Shown: positions 45,298 to 54,701, counted from the stretch's first letter. The stretch: 64,000 nt of DNA from Shewanella piezotolerans WP3 (GCF_000014885.1 NC_011566.1:558001-622000), one strand, 5' to 3'. Notes: a model not told the origin generated them from the sequence alone. Numbers and translations are program-made.

Positions 45298-45333
45298 AAA
45301 AGCCTCGATACTTTACGGTATCGAGGCTTTTTT
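45298..45333 (+). terminator. groESL terminator, second copy
   Basis: AAAAGCCTCGATAC pairs perfectly over 14 bp with GTATCGAGGCTTTT, loop TTTACG, then T residues. It is the more stable of the two copies. Confidence 0.85.
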
Positions 45334-45425
45334 GTTTAAGGATGGACTTATCCCGGCAGTATATAGGTGTACTTAAAGGGAATTGGTGTCTGGAACATGA
45401 GCTTTTGCATGTTCTAAGTCTTAAA

Positions 45426-45451
45426 TGTAGGAGCGGCTTTAGCCGCGAAGC
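45426..45451. repeat. REP-like palindrome
   Basis: GTAGGAGCGGCTTTAGCCGC resembles the short extragenic palindromes common in Pseudomonas and some Shewanella. Its core GCGGCTTTAGCCGC forms a hairpin. Only one copy is seen in the window. Confidence 0.5.
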
Positions 45452-45485
45452 TGTGCCTTTTTCCATGCTATTCAAATCTGATCCC

Positions 45486-46475
45486 TTAAACGATTTGTTG
45501 GCTAAAGCTGCATTCTTGGCAATTTAGCGTATAAGTCTCTTGGCTTTTTTGCACCCGTGTTTGCTTATTTTTGCATTGCGGGCAGGCCTGTTTCATCGGC
45601 GTGTTTTTAGTACACTGGTTACACTTTATGTAATAGCCAAACTTGCCATACATTGGTGTGTAATTCGTTGATTCCCCGCAATGTTTGCACTGCAAAGCCA
45701 CTCGAATCATTGTTGTCGCTTCAACGACAGAGGCTTGCTCGATTGGCTGAGGCCTTGTAACTACAGGTTTTGCTATCGGTTGCGCCAACTTAGGAGCAGC
45801 TTGTGGGACTATTGAAGGCTCTGCTGTTGTATCTAAGTGCTGGTTAATTAAGAATGAGCCTATAGAGTCGAGCTCTTCTTTATTAAAGTAAGGTCGAGTG
45901 TCATATACATTAACGACTCTTATGATCTTATTTCTAAGCTTCATTATTTTTTGAAGCTTTTCGACTAAGAATTCAGACTTCACTAATTTCTCTGAAACGG
46001 CTTTAGGCATCGATTTTCTATCAATGATTGCGTCACTTGATACCACGCAGAGGTGATCCCAGCAGCGTCCACTAAAGCCCTGCTTAATACCAAACATCTT
46101 TCCTAATACGTCAAGCCTATGATGATTGAGTAATTGCTTCAGCAGTGCTTGCTGTAACTCGACTTGTTTGATGGGGGAGGGCATACCTGACCATTGCTTG
46201 CTATAGCTGCGAGTCCATTCTTGCTGTTTATTGACCTTTACATGGCCTTTAATACTTTTTGACTCAAGCAATATAAAGCCATAAGGGTAAACTATTAGAT
46301 GGTCAATCTGCGCCGTTTCATCATTAAAGCTGAACTTGAAATCATTTATGACCAGAACTTCAGGGTTATCTTTATAAGCGCGGCGTAAAAAGAAGGCGAC
46401 GTTGTGTTCTTGCTTTTGCCCGGCTATCGCTTGCGCAGACTTGGCATTTTGAGGAGATTTGGTTTTTAGAATCAT
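45486..46475 (-). CDS. NERD-domain protein with C-terminal zinc ribbons
   Basis: The 329-residue protein has an N-terminal NERD (nuclease-related) domain (about 25-140); the core QIDHLIVYPYGFILLESKSIKG carries the Asp and Glu-x-Lys of a nuclease-like fold. The C-terminal 75 residues contain four CxxC pairs (CKHC, CNQC, CPQC, CQEC), forming two topoisomerase-like zinc ribbons. Biochemical activity is unproven for most members; DNA processing is inferred. The start has no clear Shine-Dalgarno sequence. The gene is isolated and faces groESL. Confidence 0.85.
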   Translation of the reverse strand: MILKTKSPQNAKSAQAIAGQKQEHNVAFFLRRAYKDNPEVLVINDFKFSFNDETAQIDHLIVYPYGFILLESKSIKGHVKVNKQQEWTRSYSKQWSGMPSPIKQVELQQALLKQLLNHHRLDVLGKMFGIKQGFSGRCWDHLCVVSSDAIIDRKSMPKAVSEKLVKSEFLVEKLQKIMKLRNKIIRVVNVYDTRPYFNKEELDSIGSFLINQHLDTTAEPSIVPQAAPKLAQPIAKPVVTRPQPIEQASVVEATTMIRVALQCKHCGESTNYTPMYGKFGYYIKCNQCTKNTPMKQACPQCKNKQTRVQKSQETYTLNCQECSFSQQIV

Positions 46476-46662
46476 TTATCAACTGCATCCATACATAACG
46501 TGATAATAATTCGAATAATAATACTCGTATTGGTATTCAAAAAGCTATCGTAATACGACGGTAAATAACGAATGGCCCTCTCACTCTTGACATAATATGT
46601 CGTAAGCGTGTTGTAAAACGTGTATGGTTTATTGGCATGAATAATCAGGTTAAGGAGAACCA

Positions 46663-46917
46663 ATGAGATTAGTGAGTTTATTTGTCTTTTCGCTGCAGTG
46701 GCTGGCGATAGCCGCATCGCCGACGCTTTTAGGGCTTTTTGTTGGAGTTGTGTTGAGTTTGCAATCAGGTCAGCTTAATGCGCTCACCGTTGTCGCTTGG
46801 GGCGCTGTCGGTTTTATTATTGGTGGCTTTTGGGCGGAACGCATTAGAAAGCAGACGGGTCTGAGTGAATTTTTGGGTCGGCTTGCAGGCGCGCGCGATA
46901 CCTCCAAGCGTCGCTAA
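46663..46917 (+). CDS. Small two-helix membrane protein
   Basis: An 84-residue protein with two hydrophobic helices (about 5-32 and 40-57, the second with a GFIIGG motif) and a basic cytoplasmic tail. AAGGAGAACC just before the ATG is a very strong ribosome site. No named family is recognised. The gene is not in an obvious operon. Confidence 0.6.
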   Translation: MRLVSLFVFSLQWLAIAASPTLLGLFVGVVLSLQSGQLNALTVVAWGAVGFIIGGFWAERIRKQTGLSEFLGRLAGARDTSKRR

Positions 46918-46965
46918 GTTGGATCGTGAGTCGGGTTCGATGGGCTCGACTCTGCTGCTGAAGGT

Positions 46966-47577
46966 TTAAGGTGTATTGGAGTAAGTTAGATACCAACCTG
47001 CAGATAAAGCAATGCTAAAGTCGATTTGAATCGAGTGATCTCTATGCGATTCTTTATGAATACTTGGGTTATATGGGTACACAGTTTGTGGATTAAATAC
47101 ATAGTGCATGAATTGACCCTCACCATTCATTCCCCAGCCCCAAAGGTAGTTAAAAATCCTGCACTCACCGGCTATCTCTGTAGCCGTCAGATCTTCAAGA
47201 TCTAAGTCAACAAGCAATTGATCTATCTGCTGCAGTTTTTTTTCAACTCCAGGCGCGTATTCGTTTAAACGCTGCCACTTAAACTCATATTCATTGTCTG
47301 GATAGGTGCTGGGAATACTGAAAAATGGTTCTCTATTGTAGTATTCACCGACTTGATACTCTAGCCTAGATAAATCACTATCGAGTAATGAACAGGTTAG
47401 TTTGGATAGTTGCTCAAACTTTTTTTGATTGTCGAAAAAGTATTGCGAGTACTTGGTTTCTTGTTCCTGCTTTAACACGCTGTAAATAATGAATACCATT
47501 AACAGGAATGCGATTCCTCTCAAAGCTGATTTGATCTCTTTGGCATAGTTCAATGCTAGATTATTGTAAAAATTCAT
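46966..47577 (-). CDS. Single-helix membrane protein of unknown function
   Basis: A 203-residue protein with one N-terminal helix (about 19-36) and a hydrophilic domain outside, rich in Tyr, Phe and Trp. Two cysteines (about residues 62 and 138) could pair. AGG lies 7 bases before the ATG. No family recognised. It is convergent with the small membrane protein gene. Confidence 0.5.
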   Translation of the reverse strand: MNFYNNLALNYAKEIKSALRGIAFLLMVFIIYSVLKQEQETKYSQYFFDNQKKFEQLSKLTCSLLDSDLSRLEYQVGEYYNREPFFSIPSTYPDNEYEFKWQRLNEYAPGVEKKLQQIDQLLVDLDLEDLTATEIAGECRIFNYLWGWGMNGEGQFMHYVFNPQTVYPYNPSIHKESHRDHSIQIDFSIALSAGWYLTYSNTP

Positions 47578-47773
47578 TTTTAGCCTGCGTAGTACTTATT
47601 ATCAGTAGTCAAAATCGGTTGGTTTTTTGCTGTTTAATTCATTGCGCCTTACGATTAGCGTTTGAATTAAAAATAAAAATTAATATTTGTTTAAAAAGTG
47701 CTATTAATGACTGTGGTTATTATGCTTATCCAGATAATCTATCTGGAGACTGTTTTCTTTAGGTATGATTTGT

Positions 47774-48208
47774 CTAGGCGCCACCCTCGGCTTCATCTTT
47801 TTGAGCTTTGAGCAAGGTGGTTAGCTGTACATTGAGCATCATCATTTGCGCATCAATATCTTTGCGTTTCTGTTCAGCAGCTTCAGAATGATCATTGGCC
47901 AGTGCTTGGCGCTGTTCTTTTAGCTCTTTGAGTTCCTCTTTGAGCTTATCAATCTTCTTTTCTGTCTCAGTTCGAGTATCAACTTGTTCACTCTGTTGGG
48001 CTTTGGTGTTGGCACTATTTTTGTGTATAGCAGCGCCGAGCTCAGTAGATAACTTCTTTTGCGCCGCATCAGAAATCGACACGCTATCAGGCTCGATAGT
48101 CTGCGACAAAGATGCTTGGGTTGGCGCAGTATCCGATCTGACTTTGATCTCTGCCTGCAGCATATTTTGAGTCAAAGAGGACGCTGAATTGATACCAGAT
48201 ATGTTCAT
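47774..48208 (-). CDS. FlxA-like coiled-coil protein
   Basis: I start at the ATG of Met-Asn-Ile-Ser-Gly, with GGA about 7 bases upstream, giving 144 residues; 16 residues of the longer frame look non-coding. The first half is low complexity (Ser, Thr, Gln). The second half (about 80-135) is a strong coiled coil built of Lys-Leu-Lys-Glu-Glu-Leu type heptads. This pattern resembles FlxA-like proteins, which are linked to flagellar regulons in enterics, but the match is general and may only reflect coiled-coil bias. Confidence 0.5.
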   Translation of the reverse strand: MNISGINSASSLTQNMLQAEIKVRSDTAPTQASLSQTIEPDSVSISDAAQKKLSTELGAAIHKNSANTKAQQSEQVDTRTETEKKIDKLKEELKELKEQRQALANDHSEAAEQKRKDIDAQMMMLNVQLTTLLKAQKDEAEGGA

Positions 48209-48676
48209 TGCTATTCCATGCAGATGAAGATGATAGTTGGTTATCGGCCGATCCAATCAAGGCTTTAGTGTCAGTGACTTGGTAGAGCTAAAAACTCTTA
48301 TCTGCTTGCGATGAAACGAGCATTGAACAGAATTGAATTCTTCATATCCATTCAGGTTGCAATCACTATGGTTTAATCTCTAGGCTATAAACTGACGAGT
48401 GACACTCGGTTCAGCGTTTATATTTAGCTGTAGTGAGTCGTTAGTGATTAAGTGGGAAATACTAAACCATCATATCTGCACCTTACCAAGAATTTCCTGC
48501 TGCATAATTGTTGCCCATACTAGCTGTTTATTGGCGGTTATGGCGCAGCTTGAGTATGTCAATCATATAGTTCTTTAGTTAGGGATGTTGATGATGACGA
48601 TAGCTCACTGCTATTTATGCTGTCCTACTGCAGTCATATCAATAAGCTAGCGATTGAAGTATTAGAGGGGATTATG
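48209..48676. other. Gene-free stretch
   Basis: About 470 bases between the FlxA-like gene and a 35-residue membrane peptide gene. I see no open frame with a ribosome site, no repeat and no clear terminator; it should include the promoters of both genes. Confidence 0.4.
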
Positions 48677-48784
48677 ATGTCTATTAGTAGTCTTATTGTG
48701 CTCGGTGTAAATTGGTTTGCCTTGGTCGGCCTGTACTTGATGTTCATTTGGGTGATGCTAAAAAGTAATGGGCATTCTGTTTAG
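48677..48784 (+). CDS. 35-residue single-helix membrane peptide
   Basis: A short frame beginning ATG-ATG; the second ATG (48677) lies 6 bases after GAGGGG and is preferred. The peptide is almost entirely one hydrophobic helix (about residues 5-28) with a short polar C-terminus ending Gly-His-Ser-Val. The strong ribosome site and clean topology support expression. Family unknown. Confidence 0.5.
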   Translation: MSISSLIVLGVNWFALVGLYLMFIWVMLKSNGHSV

Positions 48785-48834
48785 CGAGCAGGGTCGAACA
48801 ACTCGTTATTCGTCCCTGCTGATGACTCGTTAAC

Positions 48835-49674
48835 TCAATGAATAATATTGCTAGTCGTCATATGGCGGTTGAATAAATAGCTGACATATAAACAAAATGC
48901 AGCCACGACCAAGTACAGTTGTTGTAGCTGTTCAACAATAGGCATTTGCGGGAATTCATTCTTGCTTATAGCGCTCAAAGTACCAAGCAGCAACAGCAAT
49001 GCAGTTAAAATAAGGTATTGGTAACGCGGTGATAGTAATCTCTCTTTACAGATGAGTGATGCAGCATAAATACTGAGCCAGCCAATAATAGCCCCTAATG
49101 CTAAGTCAATCGGCCAGTGGGCACCGACTGAGATCCGCGATACAGCGACTATGATTGCCAAAGAGACAAAGAATATTCTGCTGAGCAATCGTCGAGATGA
49201 CAGATAGGCTGTGCCTGCGAGTAAGAAAATAGTGGCGGTATGTCCTGAAGGAAAACTCTTACTGTGGCGAACATCACCGATAATATTTATTTGCTCTAAC
49301 AGTGCTGCTGGGCGCGGCGCATCAAAATAGCTTTTTAGTAGATGTGTCACCAATAGACAGATCACTGCTGCTAGCAGCACTCGTAAAATCCAAGCAGGTT
49401 TGAAGCAAAGGATCATGACTAGAATGCTGCCCGTAACAACCCCATTGCCCATGTCGGTAATGCTTGCTAAAAGCTCAGGACTAAAATGTTGGCTCGCTTG
49501 ATTGATTTTAAAAAAATAAGCGTCGTTAACACTTTCTTTCATCAGTAAAAGAAATGCTGCCACTAGAATCAACAGCCCCCACAAAAAACTCGTGTCATTT
49601 TTAGATGGTAGGGAGCGTGGTAGAGCAGATTTTTTGATGTTTGCTTGGATGATGCCCTGGTCGAATTTAGTCAT
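48835..49674 (-). CDS. PAP2 family membrane phosphatase
   Basis: The 279-residue inner-membrane protein has six or more helices and all three PAP2 motifs: K-x6-RP in KSYFDAPRP, PSGH in SFPSGHT, and SR-x5-H-x3-D in SRISVGAHWPID. Such enzymes remove phosphate from lipid pyrophosphates, for example undecaprenyl pyrophosphate or lipid A, on the periplasmic side. The substrate cannot be told from sequence. The last 60 residues hold extra helices beyond the core. Confidence 0.87.
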   Translation of the reverse strand: MTKFDQGIIQANIKKSALPRSLPSKNDTSFLWGLLILVAAFLLLMKESVNDAYFFKINQASQHFSPELLASITDMGNGVVTGSILVMILCFKPAWILRVLLAAVICLLVTHLLKSYFDAPRPAALLEQINIIGDVRHSKSFPSGHTATIFLLAGTAYLSSRRLLSRIFFVSLAIIVAVSRISVGAHWPIDLALGAIIGWLSIYAASLICKERLLSPRYQYLILTALLLLLGTLSAISKNEFPQMPIVEQLQQLYLVVAAFCLYVSYLFNRHMTTSNIIH

Positions 49675-49987
49675 GCCTTTCTCTTATTGGATGAAGTCGA
49701 CGCTATTTTATTATTTGCAAGGTGAAGAAAATGTCATTGCAGGAGAGAGCATTGGTGATGACCGAACTGTTTCAATATAGATTAATTTGAATAACGTTAT
49801 GGAATCGCTAAATTCAAGCTGAACTGGGAGCTTTGACGGATGACATACTGGAGGCTTGTGGCGATTTAGAAAAACACCAATGACACGATGATTCTTGACG
49901 CTGTAACAGTATTACCAGACCGATAAACTATTTAATATCGCTCTAGTAATACTGAGTTGTAGAGATGGTGGCGCGCAGTTTTGAAGA
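49675..49987. other. Gene-free stretch
   Basis: A 313-base gap between two minus-strand genes. No convincing coding frame, repeat or hairpin is visible. Confidence 0.4.
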
Positions 49988-50344
49988 CTACATCTCTTCT
50001 GTGACGGTACAAAGTCCCTTAAAAGCCTCTTGACCATCAACTTGAACAGTTGCTAACAGTTGGTGATCGGCTAAAGGATATTGACTGTAATAAAGGTAAG
50101 TTGGAGTGGCGCTAATGTCTTTGCCGTCTACCGCATCGATGCGATAGATATTGCTCATAACCGGTGATTTGTAGCTGCCATCAATCTTCACGATTGATTC
50201 GTTAGAGCGCAAAATTGTAATGTTTTTCATAACGACATCATCGGCACCTTTTACTTTGCAGGTAAGGTCGCTAGCCTGTGCGCCAGTGCTTAATGCCGCG
50301 ATGCTAATCGCTGAGCCGATCAATATTTTGCTAAGTGTATTCAT
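49988..50344 (-). CDS. Small secreted protein of unknown function
   Basis: A 118-residue product with a signal peptide ending Ala-Gln-Ala before Ser-Asp (about residue 24). The mature protein looks all-beta and has two cysteines, one near each end (in LTCKV and GLCTV), probably disulfide-linked. GAGG lies 10 bases before the ATG. No family recognised. Confidence 0.55.
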   Translation of the reverse strand: MNTLSKILIGSAISIAALSTGAQASDLTCKVKGADDVVMKNITILRSNESIVKIDGSYKSPVMSNIYRIDAVDGKDISATPTYLYYSQYPLADHQLLATVQVDGQEAFKGLCTVTEEM

Positions 50345-50630
50345 TAATATATTGCCTCATTATTTTGAACATCTCATGCTTTCGCTGAGAAAGCTTAATC
50401 ATTACCTAATTGAGTCTATTACAGCAATATTAGTTCCTAGCTAACAACTGTCAATTTGATCTAATTAAGAGAAATGTGATGTTAAGTCACTTATTTGCCA
50501 TGAAAAGTGGGGGAGGAAGGCAGTTTTTAGCAGAGAAATCACTAGCAGCATTGAATTATTAATACTCATTTCAGCTAGGTTTATTAAACTGAAGTGCTAA
50601 TTATTTAAATCGTTATAGAGGCTAATCATC

Positions 50631-51050
50631 GTGGAAAGTAATCACTCAAATACAAGCTCAACCTCAGACAAACGCAAGCCTTGGGTGGTTCTTGGAGTCA
50701 TTGCATCAATTGTGGTCGCAGTTTGGTTGTTGTTGATGGTGATGCCAAAAGGCTTTAAGGCGACCCATGAAGAGATCGGAACGGGTAAGCCAGCTGTGGT
50801 TTTTGTTTATGATCCAGGTCTTGCGGTGAGTAATAGCCAAACAGAGCAGATGAATGAAGCCCGTGCCCACCTTGGTGATAATGCGCTGTTTTTGTTAGCT
50901 AGAGCAGGTACCCCCGATGGCGATAAGATGATCGCAACTTATCGAGCTGAATCTGCTGAAGTGTTGCTATTTGACCCTACTGGTAAACTAATAAAAAGAC
51001 AGTATGGCGTCATTGGAGCCAATGAGTTAATGCAGTGGCTACGATTATAG
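50631..51050 (+). CDS. Membrane-anchored thioredoxin-like protein lacking CxxC
   Basis: The 139-residue product starts at GTG, 9 bases after AGAGG. A polar N-terminus is followed by one helix (about 19-38) and a domain of about 90 residues with the strand-helix order of thioredoxin (PAVVFVYDPGL, ALFLLARAGT, AEVLLFDPTGKLIKRQYG). The redox CxxC is absent, so a catalytic redox role is unlikely. The fold assignment is inferred. A terminator follows. Confidence 0.5.
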   Translation: MESNHSNTSSTSDKRKPWVVLGVIASIVVAVWLLLMVMPKGFKATHEEIGTGKPAVVFVYDPGLAVSNSQTEQMNEARAHLGDNALFLLARAGTPDGDKMIATYRAESAEVLLFDPTGKLIKRQYGVIGANELMQWLRL

Positions 51051-51081
51051 GTCAGCTTTCAGCGTTCTAATACGCAGCTTT

Positions 51082-51116
51082 GCTAAGCCCACTATCTGTG
51101 GGCTTTAGCTGTTTTG
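51082..51116 (+). terminator. Terminator after thioredoxin-like gene
   Basis: AAGCCCAC/GTGGGCTT stem with loop TATCT, extended by GCTA/TAGC with a bulge, then TGTTTTGC. The remaining 250 bases up to the next gene show no other feature. Confidence 0.6.
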
Positions 51117-51364
51117 CTTCATGCTTTATTGGTTCATGACTCTGCTTATGTTCTCGCTTTACTCCTAGACAATTCCCAATCTTTAGCCCTAGTAAACCAC
51201 GTTACTATTTCTTATCAATAAGTCACTTCTCAGCCACTACCCCTAAAATATGTGCTTTTCTCACCTTCGACTATATTTAGTCAAATAAAAGGCTTATACC
51301 CATCTTCTGTTGTGAGCCTGTAGATACAAAATACAAGAATGAGTCTGGATTTTAAAAGGATTTT

Positions 51365-52666
51365 ATGAAAAAGCTTATTTTTTTATGCCTTTTTCCAACG
51401 ATTGTCGGCGCGGAAGTGACTGCACTTAATTCAGTTGAGCAGCTTCCCGTCGGTGATGCTTTGCCATTTTTTAAGACGTTGGAGCAAGCTGAGCAGAGAG
51501 CGCAAGCTTATAAAGTCGCTATTGACGCGATTGATGAAAAGCTTGATGACTGCAACGTCGAGTGCGATGCACTAGAGCAAAAGCTAGATAACTACAAAAA
51601 AGCTTTGAAAGATCACTCCACTAAGAATGGCTTACCGCTATTTTCTATTCTTGGTGGGCCAGGATATATGCCAGAAACAGGAGTTATGCTGGCATTAGGG
51701 GCTTTGTACTCATTCTCGACTAACAGGCAAGAGCAACAGCTCCAGCGTTCAAGTTTGACCTTGGTCGCTATAGGTAACAAAGTCGAAAGTGGTGTTGGTT
51801 TAGGTTTGCGTTCAAAACAGAATCTGTTTTTTGATAATAATGCTATGCGCCTCATTGGTAAATTTACTATGGGCAAGCAAAGTGAGTATTACTGGGGAGT
51901 GGGTTATGAAGCGGGAGATGCGGTTGAAGCATCAGATGATCTTCTTTATGAATATAAGCTGTTAAATTACGAGGGAAATCTAACCTTTCTTACTTTTAAT
52001 GGCTTTTATCTTGGTCCTGCTCTACGGCTGAAAAGTTATCAGCCTGATGAAGATACCCTGCCACAAACTGCAATTGATGATCCTAATTTTCAAGAGTTCA
52101 AAGATAAGCCATTCTCCCTAGGACTTGGGGTGGCGCTTGAACATGATAGTCGTGATTTCTCTGTAAATGCATGGAGTGGCCAATTTTTCAATTTCGAATA
52201 CATTGTCTATTCAGAAAAGATTGGTAGCGACAACGACTATCAAAAGCTACTGCTTGATTACCGATATTACCACTCTATAAGCAAAGGGCGAGTATTGGCT
52301 TTTTATAATGCCTTTCAATGGAGCGACGGTGACGTGCCTTACTATGATATGCCGACCGTTGGCGGACAAGACTCCTTAAGAGGGGTATATCGAGGTCACT
52401 ATCGCGACAAAAATTCGATTGAAAATACCGTTGAATATCGTCACACCTTTAAATATCAAAATGGGGAGCTGACTCGGCATGGGATGACGGTTTTTGCTGG
52501 CTTAGGCTCGATTGCTAACGAGCCGCAGCAATTGTACGAAAACCTAATATATAGCTATGGCGTAGGTTACCGCTTTGAGCTACAACCAAGAATGAATGTG
52601 CGTGTTGATTATGGCCGAAATGCGACTGAAAGTGGCTTCTATTTAACCTTTAATGAAGCATTCTAA
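51365..52666 (+). CDS. Omp85-type outer-membrane barrel without POTRA domains
   Basis: The 433-residue protein has a signal peptide (1-16), a short helical N-domain with a Cys pair (about 40-85) and a C-terminal beta-barrel ending in Phe. The barrel carries Omp85/surface-antigen landmarks: LEHDSRDF, DGDVPYYDMPTVGGQDSLRG with the lid-lock RG motif, and VEYRHTF. There are no POTRA repeats, unlike BamA or TamA. AGGA lies 5 bases before the ATG. It shares motifs with the barrel at 58442-59608. The second barrel gene follows 13 bases downstream. Confidence 0.75.
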   Translation: MKKLIFLCLFPTIVGAEVTALNSVEQLPVGDALPFFKTLEQAEQRAQAYKVAIDAIDEKLDDCNVECDALEQKLDNYKKALKDHSTKNGLPLFSILGGPGYMPETGVMLALGALYSFSTNRQEQQLQRSSLTLVAIGNKVESGVGLGLRSKQNLFFDNNAMRLIGKFTMGKQSEYYWGVGYEAGDAVEASDDLLYEYKLLNYEGNLTFLTFNGFYLGPALRLKSYQPDEDTLPQTAIDDPNFQEFKDKPFSLGLGVALEHDSRDFSVNAWSGQFFNFEYIVYSEKIGSDNDYQKLLLDYRYYHSISKGRVLAFYNAFQWSDGDVPYYDMPTVGGQDSLRGVYRGHYRDKNSIENTVEYRHTFKYQNGELTRHGMTVFAGLGSIANEPQQLYENLIYSYGVGYRFELQPRMNVRVDYGRNATESGFYLTFNEAF

Positions 52667-52679
52667 AAGGGATTTAATC

Positions 52680-53729
52680 ATGTATAAATTATTGAGTATT
52701 CTCAGCTGCTGTGTTCCGTTTGCCGTTTTGGCAACTGATGAGTCTGTGCCGGAAAAAACAGAGAGGGTAAACTCTACTGCTGAGATTGAAGTGCAGAAAC
52801 CGCTTACTGATCGAGAGAAACGACAGCAAAAGCGAAATGAGACTGTTCGTTCAGACATTATCCCCAGTAAGAGCACAGATCCAAATCGCAAGTGGGAGCG
52901 CTATTTGCCTTTTTTTGGTCAGCAAGTCATTGAAAAAGGCTATGACCTGCCATTACCACTTTCTATCTCTATTATTCCTAACTATTCCAAACAAGACTTG
53001 TCACTCTCTAATTTACAATTGAGTTATAAGGGGGTCGATATTGGAGAGGTCATTGATTTAGATAGTATTGATTTTGGTCAACCAGATGTTGAAACTGCCA
53101 GCTTACAGTTGCGCGCTGCAGCTTGGATATTCCCTTTCATGCAGGTCGGCATCCATGGTGGCCGATTTGAAGGTTCAACCGATCTTTATATTAAAATCCC
53201 GACTGCTATTTTTAAGAAAATTGAAGAGGTGTGTGGTGGCAGAGTGACGCCTGCATTCTGTGATGATGTTCCTGAAAACATCGTTCTACCTGAGATATCT
53301 CCTGATTATTCAGGATGGAACTATGGTTTTACCACCAACTTTGTTTATGGATTTGACCATTTTTTTGTTCTGCTTCCGTTCAGTTATACCTGGACCAAAA
53401 CGGATGATGATCGAACTGAATCAGAAACATTGCTTGTAAGTGCAAGAGTCGGCACATCATTTAATGTTCCCAATTGGGGGTTTGTAAACCCATATATCGG
53501 TGTTTCATACATGGATACTGAAGGAACAACTGGTCAGTCGGATGCCGAGATTAAAGGTGGGCCAACTATAGAAGGACTAAGCTATACCATTACACAACAG
53601 AACGTCGCTCACTATGCTGGATTAATTGGTTTTGACTGGAGTTTAACTAAACACCACTCGTTCGATTTGGAAGCCAATATCGGTGACGGTAGGCAGAATT
53701 ACGTAGCTATGTATACCTATAAGTTTTAA
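52680..53729 (+). CDS. Outer-membrane beta-barrel protein
   Basis: I start at ATG 52680, 8 bases after AGGGA, giving 349 residues; the longer frame overlaps the preceding gene. It has a signal peptide (about 1-18), a charged linker (20-60), then alternating beta strands ending Tyr-Lys-Phe, an outer-membrane insertion signal. A disulfide-sized Cys pair sits in EEVCGGRVTPAFCDD. Family not recognised. It is in one operon with the Omp85-type barrel and may work with it. Confidence 0.6.
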   Translation: MYKLLSILSCCVPFAVLATDESVPEKTERVNSTAEIEVQKPLTDREKRQQKRNETVRSDIIPSKSTDPNRKWERYLPFFGQQVIEKGYDLPLPLSISIIPNYSKQDLSLSNLQLSYKGVDIGEVIDLDSIDFGQPDVETASLQLRAAAWIFPFMQVGIHGGRFEGSTDLYIKIPTAIFKKIEEVCGGRVTPAFCDDVPENIVLPEISPDYSGWNYGFTTNFVYGFDHFFVLLPFSYTWTKTDDDRTESETLLVSARVGTSFNVPNWGFVNPYIGVSYMDTEGTTGQSDAEIKGGPTIEGLSYTITQQNVAHYAGLIGFDWSLTKHHSFDLEANIGDGRQNYVAMYTYKF

Positions 53730-53867
53730 CTTTGAGCCACAGTTTGATGTTGTTGTGTTGTATGAGTTGGTTGATTGAGTGCGCCGTAAGCCATTCTCGG
53801 CAAGGCTAATGAACTTACCGAATGCCTTTTTGTCCATAAAGGTAATGCTCATTAATCTGGTCTACTA

Positions 53868-54245
53868 ATGTTTAAAAACTCTGCTGTACTATTGTCACTT
53901 CTGAGTGTGATTTCGTTTACGACTCACGCAGCAACCTCTGTTGAAACGACTACAGCGTATGATGCCAAATCTATCTGTTATAACGTTGCTAGTGCGTTAG
54001 GTGAAGATTGGGGGAGCTGTGACACTGAGGGGCCAATGCTGGACAAGCAGGGCACCACTGAATATGTATTTATGACTGAAGCTGGAGAGAGGGCTTGTCG
54101 AGTGTGGACGACTAGCAAAGGTCAGCAGAAAGGTTTTTTAGCCCCTCTGCCCATTGATGCAGACGAGTGCCCATTGGGGATATTTTTTGACGTCACGCCT
54201 ATTGGTGAAGATGAGCATCAAATCGATATTACCTTTGGTGGTTAG
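53868..54245 (+). CDS. Small secreted four-cysteine protein
   Basis: A 125-residue product with a signal peptide ending Thr-His-Ala-Ala (about 22). Four cysteines in the mature part suggest two disulfides. It is acidic and probably beta-rich. The ribosome site is weak. No family recognised. It lies 138 bases after the barrel gene on the same strand and could belong to that operon. Confidence 0.5.
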   Translation: MFKNSAVLLSLLSVISFTTHAATSVETTTAYDAKSICYNVASALGEDWGSCDTEGPMLDKQGTTEYVFMTEAGERACRVWTTSKGQQKGFLAPLPIDADECPLGIFFDVTPIGEDEHQIDITFGG

Positions 54246-54252
54246 CAAAACT

Positions 54253-54290
54253 AGGGGCTAACTAATTTGCAAACAGCCCCTTTGTATGCT
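54253..54290 (+). terminator. Weak terminator
   Basis: AGGGGCT/AGCCCCT stem with a 15-base loop, then TTTGTATGCTTTTTT. The loop is long, so the call is tentative. Confidence 0.45.
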
Positions 54291-54293
54291 TTT

Positions 54294-54701
54294 TTAAACT
54301 CCTCGCCTGCCCCACGCTGTAACGATGGCTTTGCCGCGACCTCTTTCGATAGTTTCATAATAGAAGGTCACGTTCCGGATCACTCGTTTACCGCCACGAA
54401 GATCCATTAAGCGGCTTTCACTCCCAGCACTTATGACAGATCTGAGCTTCAATTCGTCTCGCTTACCATTGGCATATTCAACAATAATTTTCTTAATGTT
54501 AACCGAGCTCTTCTTTACCGTAACCTTAAGTTCTCTAAAGCCGCCCTCGGCAATATTGACGTGCATGACATCTTTGTCTACTCCATGTTTAACTGAGCGT
54601 TGTCCTAGTTGTTCCCATTGTGCTGCTGTGACGGGCATAGACACTGGTAGCATTATAAAAACGACAGCTATTAACTTTACTAACTTATTGATAGGAAGCA
54701 T
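54294..54701 (-). CDS. Secreted beta-rich protein, DUF2541-like
   Basis: I start at the ATG of Met-Leu-Pro-Ile, 8 bases after AGG, giving 135 residues; eleven residues of the longer frame look non-coding. The signal peptide ends Val-Thr-Ala. The mature protein has GGFRELKVTVKKSSVNIKK, an inner VEYANG strand, and SRLMDLRGGKRVIRNVTFYYE followed by Arg-Gly-Lys-Ala, a pattern I associate with DUF2541-type proteins. Function unknown. Confidence 0.6.
   Translation of the reverse strand: MLPINKLVKLIAVVFIMLPVSMPVTAAQWEQLGQRSVKHGVDKDVMHVNIAEGGFRELKVTVKKSSVNIKKIIVEYANGKRDELKLRSVISAGSESRLMDLRGGKRVIRNVTFYYETIERGRGKAIVTAWGRRGV

Larger units (their letters stand above)
44968..45333 (+). repeat. Duplicated groEL 3' region (two copies, 220-base period)
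   Basis: The block from GCTGGTCTGAAGC (45032) to the terminator at about 45092 recurs identically 220 bases later (45252-45312). Weaker similarity begins earlier with GCTAAACGTCGTG at about 44974 and 45192. No open frame spans the copies. It appears to be a tandem duplication of the transcript end. Confidence 0.8.

Noticed and set aside
46472..46717. 81-codon minus-strand frame whose TGA overlaps the ATG of the NERD gene
   Set aside because: The 4-base overlap looks like coupling, but the frame has unlikely composition, no ribosome site and overlaps a well-supported plus-strand gene.
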